From positions 37,143,502 to 37,207,501 of the forward strand of contig JALIRH010000004.1 of the NCBI GenBank assembly GCA_023055505.1: a stretch of DNA of 64,000 bases. Direction: 5' to 3'. The stretch's first letter is position 1. Every line of letters starts with the position of its first letter. This stretch comes from Callipepla californica brunnescens. Lineage: Eukaryota > Chordata > Aves > Galliformes > Odontophoridae. Positions 40,661 through 52,889 of this stretch are shown piece by piece. Both the position numbers and the translations under genes were made by a program. The notes beneath the pieces were generated by a model. It ran no database searches, was not told the origin of the DNA, and saw only the letters and a program-made list of their open reading frames with translations.

Positions 40661-43600
40661 GTTCTCATACGAGCTTCATTTGGAAGTTGGTCTTGAAAAA
40701 TGGCTCTCTTCTTTATATGGTGTTCTACATTCCAAAAGCCACCAAATGACTCTTTGAATTAAGTATCATCTTCTGAACAACCTTTCAGCAGAGATTATCA
40801 AGACATGCTGGCTGATATATGACTAATAAACCAGTAAGTAGTTAGCTTTTGTGATCTGAAGAAATGCTGTCTTTATTAAAATGTTATGGATTTCTGAAAC
40901 TTTGCCAGAAGTTGTCTAAAAGCCAGAACGGCCTTGGAGTGTTAGTTTCCTTTTTTTCTAGCTGAAACCAGTGATACATTCACTCTTATGATTATGAAAA
41001 TACTTTGTCACAGCATATTGATCTTTATTTCACAAACTACTACTCATTTAACATTCTTAGTAAAATATATAGAGACGTTTCAAGGTATGTGGCGCTGTGG
41101 GTAGATTGTGTGATCTTTCTTTGAAAATTGAGTAATAATCACCATCACAAGTTGCTGACTGTGAGATATAAATTATTCTCTTATACAATTAGGTAGTTGA
41201 AGACTCCCCAAATCACCTAAGTGTATTTTCATAGCAAACTGGATTAGATAAATGGTACTTCCCATCTGACAGGAATATTTTAACGTAAATCTAAGTAGAG
41301 TAAATGAATAGCTTAAAAGACTAATGTCGGTATAATTTGCCTCTTGAAGTTTCATGTTTATTAATTCACGGAAATTAGTACTTATCAGAAAAGTATCCAC
41401 ATGCAAATAATGCTTACTCGTTTATAAATAACTGTATACATTAAGCAGGCACACAAGCTTTTTCCCACTATCCCCAAAACAATTCACACGTGGTCAGATT
41501 TTGCAGCTCTTAAGACAAAAGCACCCACTAAAAGCAACGAATACAGAATTTGGACATAATATGTCTTCATTTTGTATGGTTTATCACATAAACACCACCT
41601 CTTCAAGCAGGCACAAAATTTGAAATATTCTTTATCTGCTATGTATAATTTCTAATTAACCCATCATATCCATCTAAAACATGTAAAATAAAGATTACGG
41701 ATTTTAATTCTGTTCTTTGTTCTCTAGATGATTCAGTATCTGACCTAAGTAGTAAATCAAGAAATTGAGAAAGCATTTCTATTACCCAAAAGAAAGAGTA
41801 GGGAATGTGCATCAAAACCAGCAGAGACTGCCATTGAGTTGGCTTTCAACTCATTAGTTCAGTAAAACAAGCCCCAGAAGTCACATAAGAGCCAGGATAA
41901 ATTTAAGTCTGCTCAGATCACTGATGCCACAGCTGTACATCACATATATGCAAGTAAGGTAGCTTAAAACTTGCCTAGATTTCTCCACTATGAAAAAAAC
42001 ATAATTAAAATAATTAATTATACAGCTAAGGGTAGATGGTCCTTGCTTTGACTTTGAAAGAACTGAAGTTAAACCACGGGAAGGAAGTTTTCATTTACTC
42101 TGTTTTTTGAAAACAGTAGTTTTCGTAGATCATTACTGGCTAACATACAACCTAAAAATCCTTATGATACATTTAAATTTGAGTAAGACAGCATTAGCAG
42201 TTACCTCAACTAAATATGAAGGGGCTACTTTCTGTTCACTGATAAACGTAAAAATAGAAAATTGATAAATTTTAACCACTTCTTTTCAAACACTTTTTGC
42301 AAGTGTTCCTGGGTATAGTCCTTTCTTGCTTGAAGTCCCAGTACCATTCAGGTCTGACAATATCTTCCTTACCTTCTAATCTGACGGTGATAATACAAAG
42401 CCCATTTTCTATTAAAATAACTTTTCTCATTTTTCCTTCTTTTTAAGGAATACAAATGTGAACATCACAGGGAACATACTCAGGAAACCCATGGTGATTT
42501 CATAAGGAAAAAACATGCAAAAACCCCAATGCCTTTTTCACTAATAACAAAATAAGTTAGATTTTTATCTAACTCATGTTTTCAAGGAAGTAGAAGCTCT
42601 GAAAAAATGCAACTTGCAGTGCGTGATCGAGGAATTCTCCCTTACAGCTCCTCTACTATTTCTGATGCTATCCTTTCTCTCTCACAGACAGAAAATCTGG
42701 AATAAGTTTCAAGGGAACCTGTTTCCCATTAAAACGTAATCACCCACTGCATGTGCCTTGGTGATAAAATTTTACAAATTATGTTTGTCTACTGTATGCA
42801 AATTATATTTAATTCTATTACTGACATCCTTTTTTACTACTTTCATTTGCTCTATTCTCCCAGTCCTCCTTGATTCACTGTGCTTCTAAAGCAATCAGGG
42901 TAAGTGACATCTGGCTGTCATCCTGCTGGCTCTCATTTTAACTTATTCCTTGTAACTTAAAGAACACCAGAAGATCTGGAGGGTAACATGTTGCCTGTCT
43001 GCCATGAGTCAGAGATGACTGATTTACTGCCTTTTGCCTCAGATTCAATTTTAGGAGCACTGGCTTCAGAATTGTCTTTTATTTCTCCATTTCACTGACT
43101 GAAAATTTCAACCCTCAGTTTTTCCTTTTGGAATTACAATGCAAATAGTAACTTTAAAACCTTAAAATAAGATAATTTACAAATATTGCTCTGTGAAATG
43201 TACTTGCCTACTGTTTGATCATAAATGAATATTGGCTCCAATAGAGAACTATCATAAAGTAGAAAAATATGTTACATTAACTGTAAAAAGATTTTTCTTC
43301 TCCCCTGAAAACTGCCTATGGAAAGAGTAAAGAAGTGAACACAACGTTTTTTAAATTGTGATACAGATTCATAAAAAAGTTCCACATTATTACAATATAA
43401 TTCCAGAGAGTAAGCAGAAGTTATCTGACAGTTTCTTAAAAAAAGAAAAAAATGAAAACAACACAAAAAATGCGTAAGTTGACCATGTGTGTAACCTCAA
43501 TTGTTACATGAAGAAGTTTCCACAGCTGGAGTTTTAAGACTATTTCTTTTACATTCACATTTTAAGATTAAATAAATATCAATAATTTATTTAAATAAAA

Positions 43601-44229
43601 CCATCAGGGAATAATTAAAATAAGAGTCAATACAGCCACTGCATCAGAACCAAAGCTGTCCTACTGATTAAGCAGTGAGAATGAAATCTACACTTCATGC
43701 AAGGAGTCCCTGCCAAGGATAAAATGATCCACCAACTAAAGATTCAAGGATGACAGCTTCTTCAACAAGCTGCCCTCTCTTCTGCTTAACCAGCTGGTTC
43801 TTCCTGCTCATAGTGCTTGCTTCTTTGTTGATGGGATTCCTGCAGAGCTCCACAGCTGTTTTGTTACTAATGCATACATTAATTTCACTTATTCAAAAAC
43901 CTGATGAGAAAAGCCATTCTGATCTTTGGTAAGTGTTGAAGATACCTCTAGTTTTGCTTCCTGAAAGGAGTACTAGTAATCAGAAGTTTCAGTCAAATAG
44001 AAGAGTTTAAGGAACCATTCATACTGTTAGAATTATATTACTACTAAGGAAGAAACGTGCTTCGCTTCACCTTCAATGATGCTCAGTTTTTGCAAATATT
44101 TTAAAGTACAGAGAACAAACAAATCACTAACTGTAGAGAGAATTGCTCCAGCAGTACATTACTTTCAGTTGCCTTTACCCTGGGAGAAATACTGCCTTTT
44201 TTTCTGAGTGCACCGCTTGACTGCTTCTC
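40661..44229 (-). other. Presumed intron, nothing recognised
   Basis: AT-rich sequence without a recognisable exon or repeat family between the reversed CR1 piece and the unassigned coding-like segments. Confidence 0.5.
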
Positions 44230-44252
44230 TCAATAACAGCAATATACTTTAC

Positions 44253-44435
44253 CCTTGATGACTAGTTCTATATCTGCAACATTTTTTATCAATTCTTGTA
44301 CAGTTTCCCTGATTTTCTTCTCCCTGAACAGTAGAAATGGTCTTGGACACACGGGTTTTGCCAATATTTGTTCCTTCTTTCTTAACCAGTTCTGTTTTCT
44401 GAAGTCTTTATCATTTGATCCCAAAGACAGGGATA
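44253..44435 (-). pseudogene. Unassigned coding-like segment B (possible exon or pseudogene)
   Basis: Immediately downstream of segment A on the minus strand, a CCTAAG acceptor-like site at 44436 opens a frame of 60 codons. It includes GSNDKDFRKQNWLRKKEQIL, then PRPFLLFREKKIRETVQELI, and ends KNVADIELVIKG at a good donor, AAGG|GTAAAGT, at 44252-44251. Without splicing the frame runs on to a TGA at 44230. Segments A and B are in different frames, separated by about 40-60 bases that look like either a very short intron or a frameshifted stretch. Phase is not cleanly compatible with the GGG|GTAGTT donor of A, which favours a decayed retrocopy or independent use. Family not recognised. Confidence 0.3.
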
Positions 44436-44471
44436 CTTAGGTAGAGTAACTGATTTATTTCTTTGAATGCT

Positions 44472-44647
44472 TCAGAGAGAGCAAACTACCCCAGACACTG
44501 TTCTCTTGATCACCTCTGCCTTTTCTGCTGAAACTCCACGGAAAAACCTCTTAGCATCTACTTCTTTGAGTATGCATCCTAACTTGAATCTTTTGGCGTG
44601 CAGCTGCCACTGCAGCTTGTCTTTTTGTATCTTCTCACTCTCTTTCA
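44472..44647 (-). pseudogene. Unassigned coding-like segment A (possible exon or pseudogene)
   Basis: The minus strand has a 16-base pyrimidine-rich run ending CCTAAG at 44648, followed by 57 open codons to a TGA at 44472. The peptide is charged and helix-like, beginning KESEKIQKDKLQWQLHAKRF and continuing LGCILKEVDAKRFFRGVSA, then EKAEVIKRTVSG. Possible donors are AG|GTGATC after the AEKAE codons and GGG|GTAGTT near 44487. The composition (many Lys, Glu and Arg; few codons typical of repeats) looks more like protein than chance. I do not recognise the family. It lies about 8 kb upstream of the EF-hand exon on the same strand, so it could be an alternative exon of that gene, an exon of a nested gene, or a decayed retrocopy. 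Confidence 0.3.
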
Positions 44648-44931
44648 CTTAGGAAAAAAAAACCCAAAAACATAACCCTTGAATGTAAATGACCTTGCTT
44701 ACATCAATCTTTTTTACTGCTTTTTCTGGTTCTTAAGCTTCTGTCTTTTAGATCTACTGAAACCTCCAAGCACCTACTGATTTTGTAAGTGAAGTAAGAA
44801 ATGCCTTGCAGAGTTCCAGAAAGAACTACCGTTTGGAATCACTATCAAATGCTTCCACTTCTAGTGGAATTACTTGTTAGCAGATGTAGAATCATAGTTA
44901 ATAAATATTTTCATCCTTGAATTGAAATCAA

Positions 44932-45115
44932 GTATAATTCAGATGACATGTTATAATAATATGTACTATTTATAATTCTATACAACATAAAATAACATAT
45001 AATAATATTTAAACAAAACATATAATTTGTAATCTATAATGGTTATATAATTATAGAATATGATATAACATTATCTTTTTAATTATTATAATATGTAATA
45101 TATAATTTGTGGATT
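44932..45115. repeat. Very AT-rich low-complexity island
   Basis: About 180 bases built almost only of A and T with recurring ATATAATTTGTAAT-type and TATAATAATAT words. It sits 300 bases upstream (in the minus sense) of the unassigned coding-like segments. No function is visible. Confidence 0.8.
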
Positions 45116-45491
45116 ATTCACAGAATGATGCAACTGTATATAATGTAGAAGGCATAGTGTTTAGACACAATAGTCTGAATTGTGCATTAAGCTTGCAAGT
45201 TCAAACAAAATCAGGTTTTACAGAGCCAAAACTAGGAGACTAGGAAAAAGAAATGCAGATAAAATCCCTATTGGGAGGCTTATCATAAAAAGGAGATCAT
45301 AAAGAGCTTAGGAATCTTAGTGGAAAAGCAACCCAGTGTGAGCTTTTGAGGAGTAGTCAAGACATAAATAGTGAACTCTTTTTGTCATACATGAATAAGG
45401 GAGCAGCATTATTTACTCTGTAGATGTGAAATGTCATGGTTGACATCAGTACTGAAATACTGCATCAGCTCTTGTGTCTGATTTTGTTGTG

Positions 45492-45513
45492 TTTTTTTTT
45501 TTTTTTTTTTTTT
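45492..45513 (+). repeat. Poly(T) run of 22 bases
   Basis: An uninterrupted T run. In the minus sense it is a poly(A) run, but no retrocopy was recognised on either side. Confidence 0.9.
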
Positions 45514-46288
45514 ATAAAGAATACTTAAAATGTTAGATGATGCAGAATCTCAACCTGACAATAATTATTTGAAAAGAGAAATTGCCTGAAGGAATTCAGT
45601 TCCTCCATTTCCATCAGATGCTGTTGACAAAAGGCTACCTCTATGCAGAGGATATTTCATAACAAAGAAATGGTGAACAAAAACAGTCATAAGGCTTAAG
45701 GAGAGGCTAAATGAAGAACATAACAACAATGTATAAGAAAATATGAGTCAAATTATATAGGCATATAGCCTGTAATGTACAAAATAGTCAGGATAATGTC
45801 TTTTTAAAATCTTCTAAAAACAACTATACTTATGTCAAAGAGTTCAAATAGTTCCTAATCTCTTGCCATTTTACTAAGTGTAACTGTATTAAAACCATCA
45901 TCCTTACTGAGGACTAGATTCCTAATTCTAAAGCCTACTAATTTTGCCTTAGATTGCTCTGTGAAAGCACTGAGACTGACTCAGGGATTGTCTATTGTCC
46001 TGATAGCACTAACTCATCAGCTGAGAAAAAAAGGGAGTTTAAAAATCAAGTCTTTAGATAAATCTAATGCATTTAATGTTTTTATCCTTTTGTCTCCTTG
46101 CAGGTCTGAACAGGTTTATTTGAAAACGTAAAATATTTTGCTTCATGGCTGGTTTTATTGCTAATATTCATCTTCCACTGTTGCTTAAAAGCCCCACTCA
46201 GGCTTGAGGTCTCACTTAACGAGAAACTATAAAATAAAGAAAATAAAGCCTCAAAAATGAGTATATACCTAAAAAAAATCAAGACATT

Positions 46289-46318
46289 AAAAACAAAACA
46301 AAACAAAACAAAACAATA
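46289..46318 (+). repeat. (AAAAC)n microsatellite
   Basis: Five consecutive AAAAC units, ending AAACAATAC. This may be the decayed tail of an old retroelement, but no element body is visible next to it. Confidence 0.9.
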
Positions 46319-47729
46319 CAAAGTAGATGAAAACTGATCCATTTAAATACTGCCTGAATTGTAACAGGTTAAAACTTTCCCAAACTCCACATGGCAAACA
46401 GAGGTTCCTTCCAGAGCTGCCAAGTCTCTGAGATGCGTATGTAAACACCATCAAGCAACTAAATTCAGTGTAACAAGATGGTATCCAATTTTTGCTTCCT
46501 CCATATGATACTCTAACTTTATTACTAAAAAAGAACGATACTAGTCTCTACTTAACTTTCAGGCTACAGGGAAAAAAACAACACACGTTTCATGTTTTTT
46601 TTTCTCATTATTTAGTAAGCGCTGTGCTCTCAGATCTTGCAAGCTAGATAGGATCAGATCAAGTTTCATTTAAAAGATGTAGGTTGGTAAAGTAGAATAG
46701 AGTAGTACTTGTGTTCCAGTATTCATTCTTCTAAGTCATACTTCCAACAATGTTCTAGCATGGACGAAGCAGATACCCTGCAACTTGAGATCTTATCTTT
46801 CTGAAAAGATTAAAAGTTGAGCATTGAAGGCCAGGGACATATCAGCAGGCTAAGAGGTGGCAAGTTAAGCGCTCCTATTTGTACAAAGCTGAAAACCCAT
46901 GATGCAAACTTGGAAAGTAGTAGCAAATGTCCTCTTTGATAAATGATGCAATTTTCTCATGCTCTCAGATGTCCAACTTTCACAAACAATCTGCTCATTT
47001 CTTATGCTTTCCAATGCACATCCGCTCATTTGTGTGCAGCTGCCCTAGCACTGTTTGCTTCCTTGAGTTCTCAAGTTAAGATACACTCGGATGAGGTCGC
47101 ACTATTTGCACAAAACTGAGTCCTATGTCACATTCAACAGATATTCATACTCAATCTTGGTTATTATATACTTGTTCCCTACACTTTCAACTGGATATTA
47201 CCAATCACTTAAAACCTGTCATAATCCAAATTTAAAGCAGAACAAGGGATAGAAAGAGCATTCCTGCCTTGGCAACACAATCCAAGCTGCAAGCACAGTA
47301 TACATCTTTGGTCTTTCTTTTCAATCTCTCCACAGTACCTGACATACCCAGTGAACACAGAACCATATGTAAAACTGGCTGACTTCTCAGAAACAGTTCA
47401 CTTCAGGAGAGTGATAACCAGAGAGAAGCAAAAGAAAATTGTGCCTCAGTTTCTACTTTCTTCAATCCTATTAAAAATACAGAACTGGAAAGGTGTCATG
47501 AACTCTAGTTAACATACTATGTAGGGATTATAAAATTCCATCCCTTCATATTGTGTTGTATACAGTAACAGTGTCACCAGACTGCACTGGTACTTTAGCT
47601 CATGCATAAAAAAGTAGAAGGTGAAAGCAGAAACCATGAAAAAGACAAGTTACATTGGTGGCAGGAAGAAACACTTTAAGGAGCTTGTGGTATCATGAAG
47701 TACCTTCTGGCAAGTTGGTCAATCATTTA

Positions 47730-48060
47730 GAACTGATCCTGGACTTCCCTCTGGCAATACTGCTAAACCAGGTACAAACATTCATCCCATCTTTGCTGTT
47801 GACGATTTGGCCTTCCTAATACATGCCTCTGTCACCTTTCAGCTGGACTTCAGCAATCCTGGGCACAAAACCATTAGCCATTAGCCCTTAGGAAACTCAG
47901 AATAGCACAAAACACAGCAGCACATTTCCACTGCAACCCAGGGAACTATAAGCACATCAAATCCACTTTCATCTTCTGCACTAACTCCTGTAAAATACTA
48001 AGCCAAGTTCTGTGTCTTTATCGTTATCCTCAAGGTGTCCAATAGTCTAGGCACGATTAA
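47730..48060 (+). mobile_element. Ancient L2/L3-like LINE reverse-transcriptase remnant
   Basis: Plus-strand landmarks are TTTCAGCTGGACTTCAGCAA (degraded LDYCN motif), GCACAAAACACAGCAGCACA (usual QNAAA segment), AAGCACATCAAATCCAC and CAAGTTCTGTGTCTTTATCG. The order fits the C-terminal half of L2-type reverse transcriptase. Frame is lost. The family label is from memory of such remnants; CR1-L3 is an alternative. Confidence 0.5.
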
Positions 48061-48744
48061 TTGAAATCCTGTATCTCTGCCCCATAAAGGACAAAGTTTA
48101 GTTTATGCTGTAGATAGAGCTTTGACAGAGAACAGTCCAAAGCAGTTGAACAAATTCTCCTAGAATCCAAAGCATCAGCACTTGCTATTGAGTACAAGAG
48201 GTACTCTTTGAACCTTAACCTCACTAACAATTTCATAATAACATGAGAGTTTGAAATTAATTCATAAAAATCTAAGGTTTTTTTTTCTTTGCTGTAAAAC
48301 GAGAGGATGAAGGAAAACAGAATCACACTGAGGTGTTACCGGCATTGGTTCTGGAAGTGAATCATCTACTACATGATAATGAAGTTTATACAAATACATA
48401 AATAGAAGAGCACTGCTTTTTCCAAATGCAGGGGCACTGTGTCTTGCATGAACCAAAATACTCAATGTACACTGCAATTAATCTAATTGTTAATAAAATA
48501 TATACATCAGAGCAATGTGTTTTAGAAACCTTTAGAAAAAAAAAGAGACAATCTTAAGCATTAGGCATTCAAAATGTTTGAGGACGTAAGTGCAATTTAC
48601 TTTTAGTAAGACAGACTCGTAAATGCCTACCAGACACAAAAGTAAAACTTAAGGCACATTTAATGATTTTGTTTAAATTTTATTACACAGTAATATATTT
48701 AAGGTGATAAACTGAATTTCTCATGTGCAAGGATTACATTAAAT

Positions 48745-48772
48745 ATGTATATATATACATATATATATATCC
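48745..48772. repeat. (TA)n-rich microsatellite
   Basis: TATGTATATATATACATATA continues into ATATATAT, an alternating purine-pyrimidine, nearly palindromic run. Confidence 0.9.
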
Positions 48773-49713
48773 AGAAACACTCTATTCAGTAAAGGACAAA
48801 TATAAATGAAAATTTCTTCAGGGATATAATAATCTTTATCTCACTTTAGAAATTATAAAAATGGAATCCATATAATATTCACAAAAGTACCAGTTTTACC
48901 AACAGAATCTGTTCTGTCATCAGTTCACCCTTAGGAACATTACCAGTTATGTAATCACAATGTAATAAAAGCTTTTGAGAACTAATGACTATTCAGAGGA
49001 AAGGTCCATCCTCCCATTTAGCTTTCTTTGAGGCATCACACTCCCATTTTCAACACTTTAAGTGCAGTGTATTTTTTCTTAACTGTATTTGCTAGTACCG
49101 GTGTAGATAAGAGAGTTTGAAATCTTACTTCTAACATATCATTTCCTGGTAGACAGATTAATACTCTAAATGTCACTCAAGTCTTCAAGTAAACAAACAG
49201 TTGCAAGGAACAATAAACATGTTAACGTTAATTAAAAGAAATCCTTCTATCTTAAAGACTATGATACCAAAAAGAAAATCTAATGATTTCTATTTCAAGA
49301 ATATAATCCCTTCAACTGAGTTATCTACTACCATCTTGAATTTGATTACGAAATGAAAGAAATGGGACAGGGATGATAATAATTTTATTCTTTAAGAAAT
49401 ATTATGCTGAGCTTATCACTTTGTGCCTAACAGTTTTTTTAATATGTTATGATCTGTCTAGAAAAGCAGTATAAGGATGAGGAAAATCATGTTTCCAGTA
49501 ACAGAATTTTCTCAGTAACAAGAAGTTGTACAAAAGAAATAATGAAGGAAAAGTGACTGCTTCAACAGATGGTGTCACAGATGAATGCACCAATGGAGCT
49601 GAGACAGAGATGAGTTCAGATCTTATGATCTGGTAAGGGTTTGTAAACTTCAGAATTAATGTAGCAGAGATTACACACATTTGCCAGTCATGGATGCTGA
49701 GCATATATCCACT

Positions 49714-49780
49714 ACTGGATGAGATGAGAGACTTCATGGTTCTGAATACTGGATGAGATGAGAGACTTCGTGGTTCTTAC
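49714..49780 (+). repeat. 34-base tandem duplication
   Basis: Two adjacent copies begin ACTGGATGAGATGAGAGACT, at 49714 and 49748, and continue with CATGGTTCT in the first and CGTGGTTCT in the second. One mismatch in about 30 aligned bases indicates a recent duplication. Confidence 0.93.
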
Positions 49781-50065
49781 TACACATTCACTGACACATT
49801 CCGAATGAAATTCTAGTCATGATTAACAAGCAGGGGGTCTGGACAGGTGACGAACAAATACCTAAGCAGCTTCTACACAGACTGTCTGATAACGAGGGAG
49901 TTTCAAGGACTGAACAAGTGCAACTGATTTGTCAACAAGCTACAGCCAGGCTGCTGTGGAACGCAAAGAGAAAAGAAAGAGGCATGTTTGGGATGTCCTG
50001 AGAACTGTAAGGACTGTAATGTTTCTCTATGGAACTCTAATGCCTTCTTCCTCTAGGAAGAGACC

Positions 50066-50362
50066 AAACCACTCTTCAGCCTCCATCAATACTCAGCAAG
50101 CGTTGATGTATGTCAAGAGATGCCATTTTTTTCCATATGGAGGAATTCAATTTCACACCTTTGCTTCTTCTGCACTTCCACATCAGATGCCATTTGGTCA
50201 GAGTGCCCCTCTGCTACCATCTGTTGCATGGCAACAAAATGTAACCGAATATTGGCAGGAAGGTTCAACCTCTACTGCCACACCACCAACATCCATCTCT
50301 GATGCTGTGGATCAACATAATAGAATAGGAGGCATTACTTTCAGAGCAGCTTTCAAAAGGGT
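50066..50362 (-). mobile_element. Mariner-type DNA transposon remnant, copy 1 (5' half)
   Basis: The right end carries AGGAGGCATTACTTTC, the terminal-repeat core shared by the other copies. Inward on the minus strand come the 5' untranslated part and the start of the transposase helix-turn-helix region, then similarity stops near 50066. Catalytic acidic residues are not encoded. The longer plus-strand open frame across it (to 50366) is the antisense of the element, not a gene. Confidence 0.8.
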
Positions 50363-50719
50363 ATGAGAAAGTTTGTACAACCTGATCATGAGGTAATTTT
50401 TGCTGAAACTCCTTTTGCATTCTCAATTAATGCAACATTTGAAATACTTTGAAGAACGCTGTCTATTATTGTAAAATGTTTTAGAATGTTTTAAGCAGAT
50501 GCTTCTTTGTGCCTGAGTAAACATAAAACCAACATTGTGTTGCAATATCAATCAAACTTGAATGTGGTCTAAATGACTTGTTTGAAAGAAGAAAACTAGT
50601 AAAAATATCACTAAAGCAGCTAGCACAGCAACATATGATTAAACCTGATTTGTAAGATCTGCTTTGTACACAGGCTACCAAGTTTTTATACATACATACA
50701 TACATATATATATATATAC

Positions 50720-50753
<34 letters not shown>

Positions 50754-52889
50754 CTATGTATATAAATTCTTGTGTATGATCTGGGGAGTACAGCATCTAA
50801 TATAATTAATCCTTTTCAAACCATGAAACAATCTCCCTAAAACAGGAAAAGAGAAACCTGAATCAGCTATTGTGCAACATGAAATAAACAGTTCATGCAG
50901 TCCTTATTTTTAATAATTAGAGAAGTTCAGTAAACAGGAACAGAATCAATCTGCTCTGTTGATACGTGAAACAAAACTGTGCAGCAAGGAAGTTCAATGC
51001 TGTAATAGCTATCATGTGATCATGTACAGAGGTAGCCAAAGTTTTCAATACTGTAAGATTTGGAAACATCACTTCAGCCACTGAAGAGATAAAATGGTAT
51101 TTCAAAGTTTACTTTGTCTCACTGTGACAAGATATTTCAGTAAGTGCAAAGTCAACTTTTGTTCTGTGAAAAATTATTTCTAAACGTTTGTCAGCATATA
51201 CAATTAAAATTTCAACATTTTTATGGAGATTCTAGCTCATATAATGTTGAAGATTTGATTTGTAAAAAGAATATTGAGTTTTCTTAGTCATAATATGCAG
51301 TCAGTTAAATTTCTTTAAAATTCCAATAAAACCCAATTTTGCCTCTTTCATACCTACTTTTAAAAAAATCTAGTGCAATAAAAACAACATCAAGAGAGCT
51401 TGGGAAACTGTAAAATGGACACACATCTGGAAAAGCAGAAAGTTTCTGATCAAAATTTATGTCCAACTTAAGTAATGCTTGAAGAAAAACAAAGTTAATT
51501 ACCTCAGAAAAATAACAGACACTTTTATCGTGCTCTGAGTAGAATAAACAAACTTAGAAGAAAACTCTTTTTTTAAAATTATTCATAAAAGATGCAGGAA
51601 AAAAACAACATAAATCCTTCTGTTGACATGCAGTCATAATGAGCCAAAAAAAATGATGGCACATGTTATATGCAAAAGATGAATTTTTTCACATATTAGT
51701 ATACATTATAGAGCTCTAATTCTTAATATTGCCATGTGTTAATAGCAGCTTAAACTGATACTCATCCCTTGCTTTACAGAAGTACGGAGATTTAGCCAAA
51801 ACAGACTTGCTTCATACTTCACTAGGTAGAACTATGACACTGTAGATTCCTATAACTGATCTCTCAGGCATAGTTTAAAGCACGAGCTGTAACATTATTT
51901 TAAACATTTTGGTGTACATTTGAGAAATACAAATTTTCTGCAATATTTCATTCAAAAAAAAAAAAAAGATGACGAATATGGCCTTTTTGTTACATTTACT
52001 TCTGGAAAAAGTAAAATGTCAGCAAGACTTCTTTTGAAAACACTGGCATTCATATGAGATTTCGTACTTCATATGGGTTTGGTTCTTAATAAAGCATTTC
52101 AGCACTTCAGTGAAAAATGAATACCTCCCAATTCATTTTATTTTTACCAGAAAGTCTCACTGTGATCATCAATTGACATAATTAATAAATCAGAACAGAC
52201 TTATCCCTCTGTGTACATTAAGTAATATAGGCACTTTGGTTGCTGGGACTAGCATTACATGAGAAACAAATTCCTCATAAGATAAGTCAGAATTACTGAG
52301 GCATGCAGTCAGCCCTATACTTCTGATTATTACATTTTGCCTGCCTAAATAACTCTCTGACATTGCATACTGTAAGCCTTGTGTCTTGATTCCAACTTTT
52401 TCCTTGTGTTATCATACATTTCTGTCACATTTCTCCTCAGAAGCAGCTTAACTCAGTGACGGGTTAATGAGTCTGCATATCTGATTGTGGAGTATGTGAA
52501 GGGATGCAAAAACGCAGCTTGAATTACTTGAATTCTGTGCTGTAAATTATTAAAAAAAGAAAATCCAATACCAACGGGTCAGGTTATATTTTTTTGTTAT
52601 GGGGCAGAAATTTCAAGAAATTTCACTTGAGAGGTAAAAGTAAATCTAAAAAGGGTATTTGCACTTCAATAATTTGATGTCCAAAGAAGGACATCTTAAC
52701 ATCAAATATCTTTTTTCAAAGATTTGGTATTAAAAATACCAAATGTTCTGTCTTCCCCAGATTTTTCCAATATACCATAGTGTCAGTTTCAGATCGCAGC
52801 AAATGAACTTCTTCCTACAGGAAAAAAATGGCTTAGGAAATTATTTTAGGAAACTTCTTTCAAAACAAACAAATAATATTAGTTACATA
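50363..52889 (-). other. Presumed intron, between mariner copies 1 and 2
   Basis: AT-rich, with the compound CA/TA microsatellite at 50.7 kb and an A run at 51957-51969. Nothing else was recognised. Confidence 0.5.
50692..50762 (+). repeat. Compound (TACA)n(TA)n(CA)n microsatellite
   Basis: CATACATACATACA runs into TATATATATATA and then about 12 CA units. The minus-strand frame with Cys-Val repeats is a by-product. Confidence 0.95.

Larger units (their letters stand above)
44648..47729 (-). other. Presumed intron
   Basis: Contains the AT-rich island, the 22-base T run and an (AAAAC)n run. A minus-strand frame at 46082-46226 follows an acceptor-like TTTATTTTATAG but has no matching donor. 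Fragments of possible protein text just upstream of segment A (for example RSKRQKLKNQKKQ at about 44720-44760) are broken by stops. Confidence 0.45.
48061..50065 (-). other. Presumed intron
   Basis: Holds a (TA)n run and the 34-base tandem duplication. The 89-codon minus-strand frame at 48057-48326 partly overlaps the L2-like remnant's edge and is not considered a gene. Confidence 0.5.

Noticed and set aside
44932..45115. AT-rich island considered as a replication origin or matrix attachment site
   Set aside because: Only base composition supports it; no specific motif or arrangement was found.
46082..46342. Minus-strand frame following a strong acceptor-like TTTATTTTATAG
   Set aside because: No in-frame donor or stop/poly(A) arrangement fits, and the peptide has no known motif. 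The plus strand has an equally good acceptor (CTCCTTGCAG) there, showing how easily such sites arise.
48057..48326. 89-codon minus-strand frame
   Set aside because: It abuts the L2-like LINE remnant on the opposite strand and shows no domain; a chance frame is more likely.
49929..50366. 145-codon plus-strand frame
   Set aside because: Its second half is antisense to mariner copy 1, and the first half has no motif.
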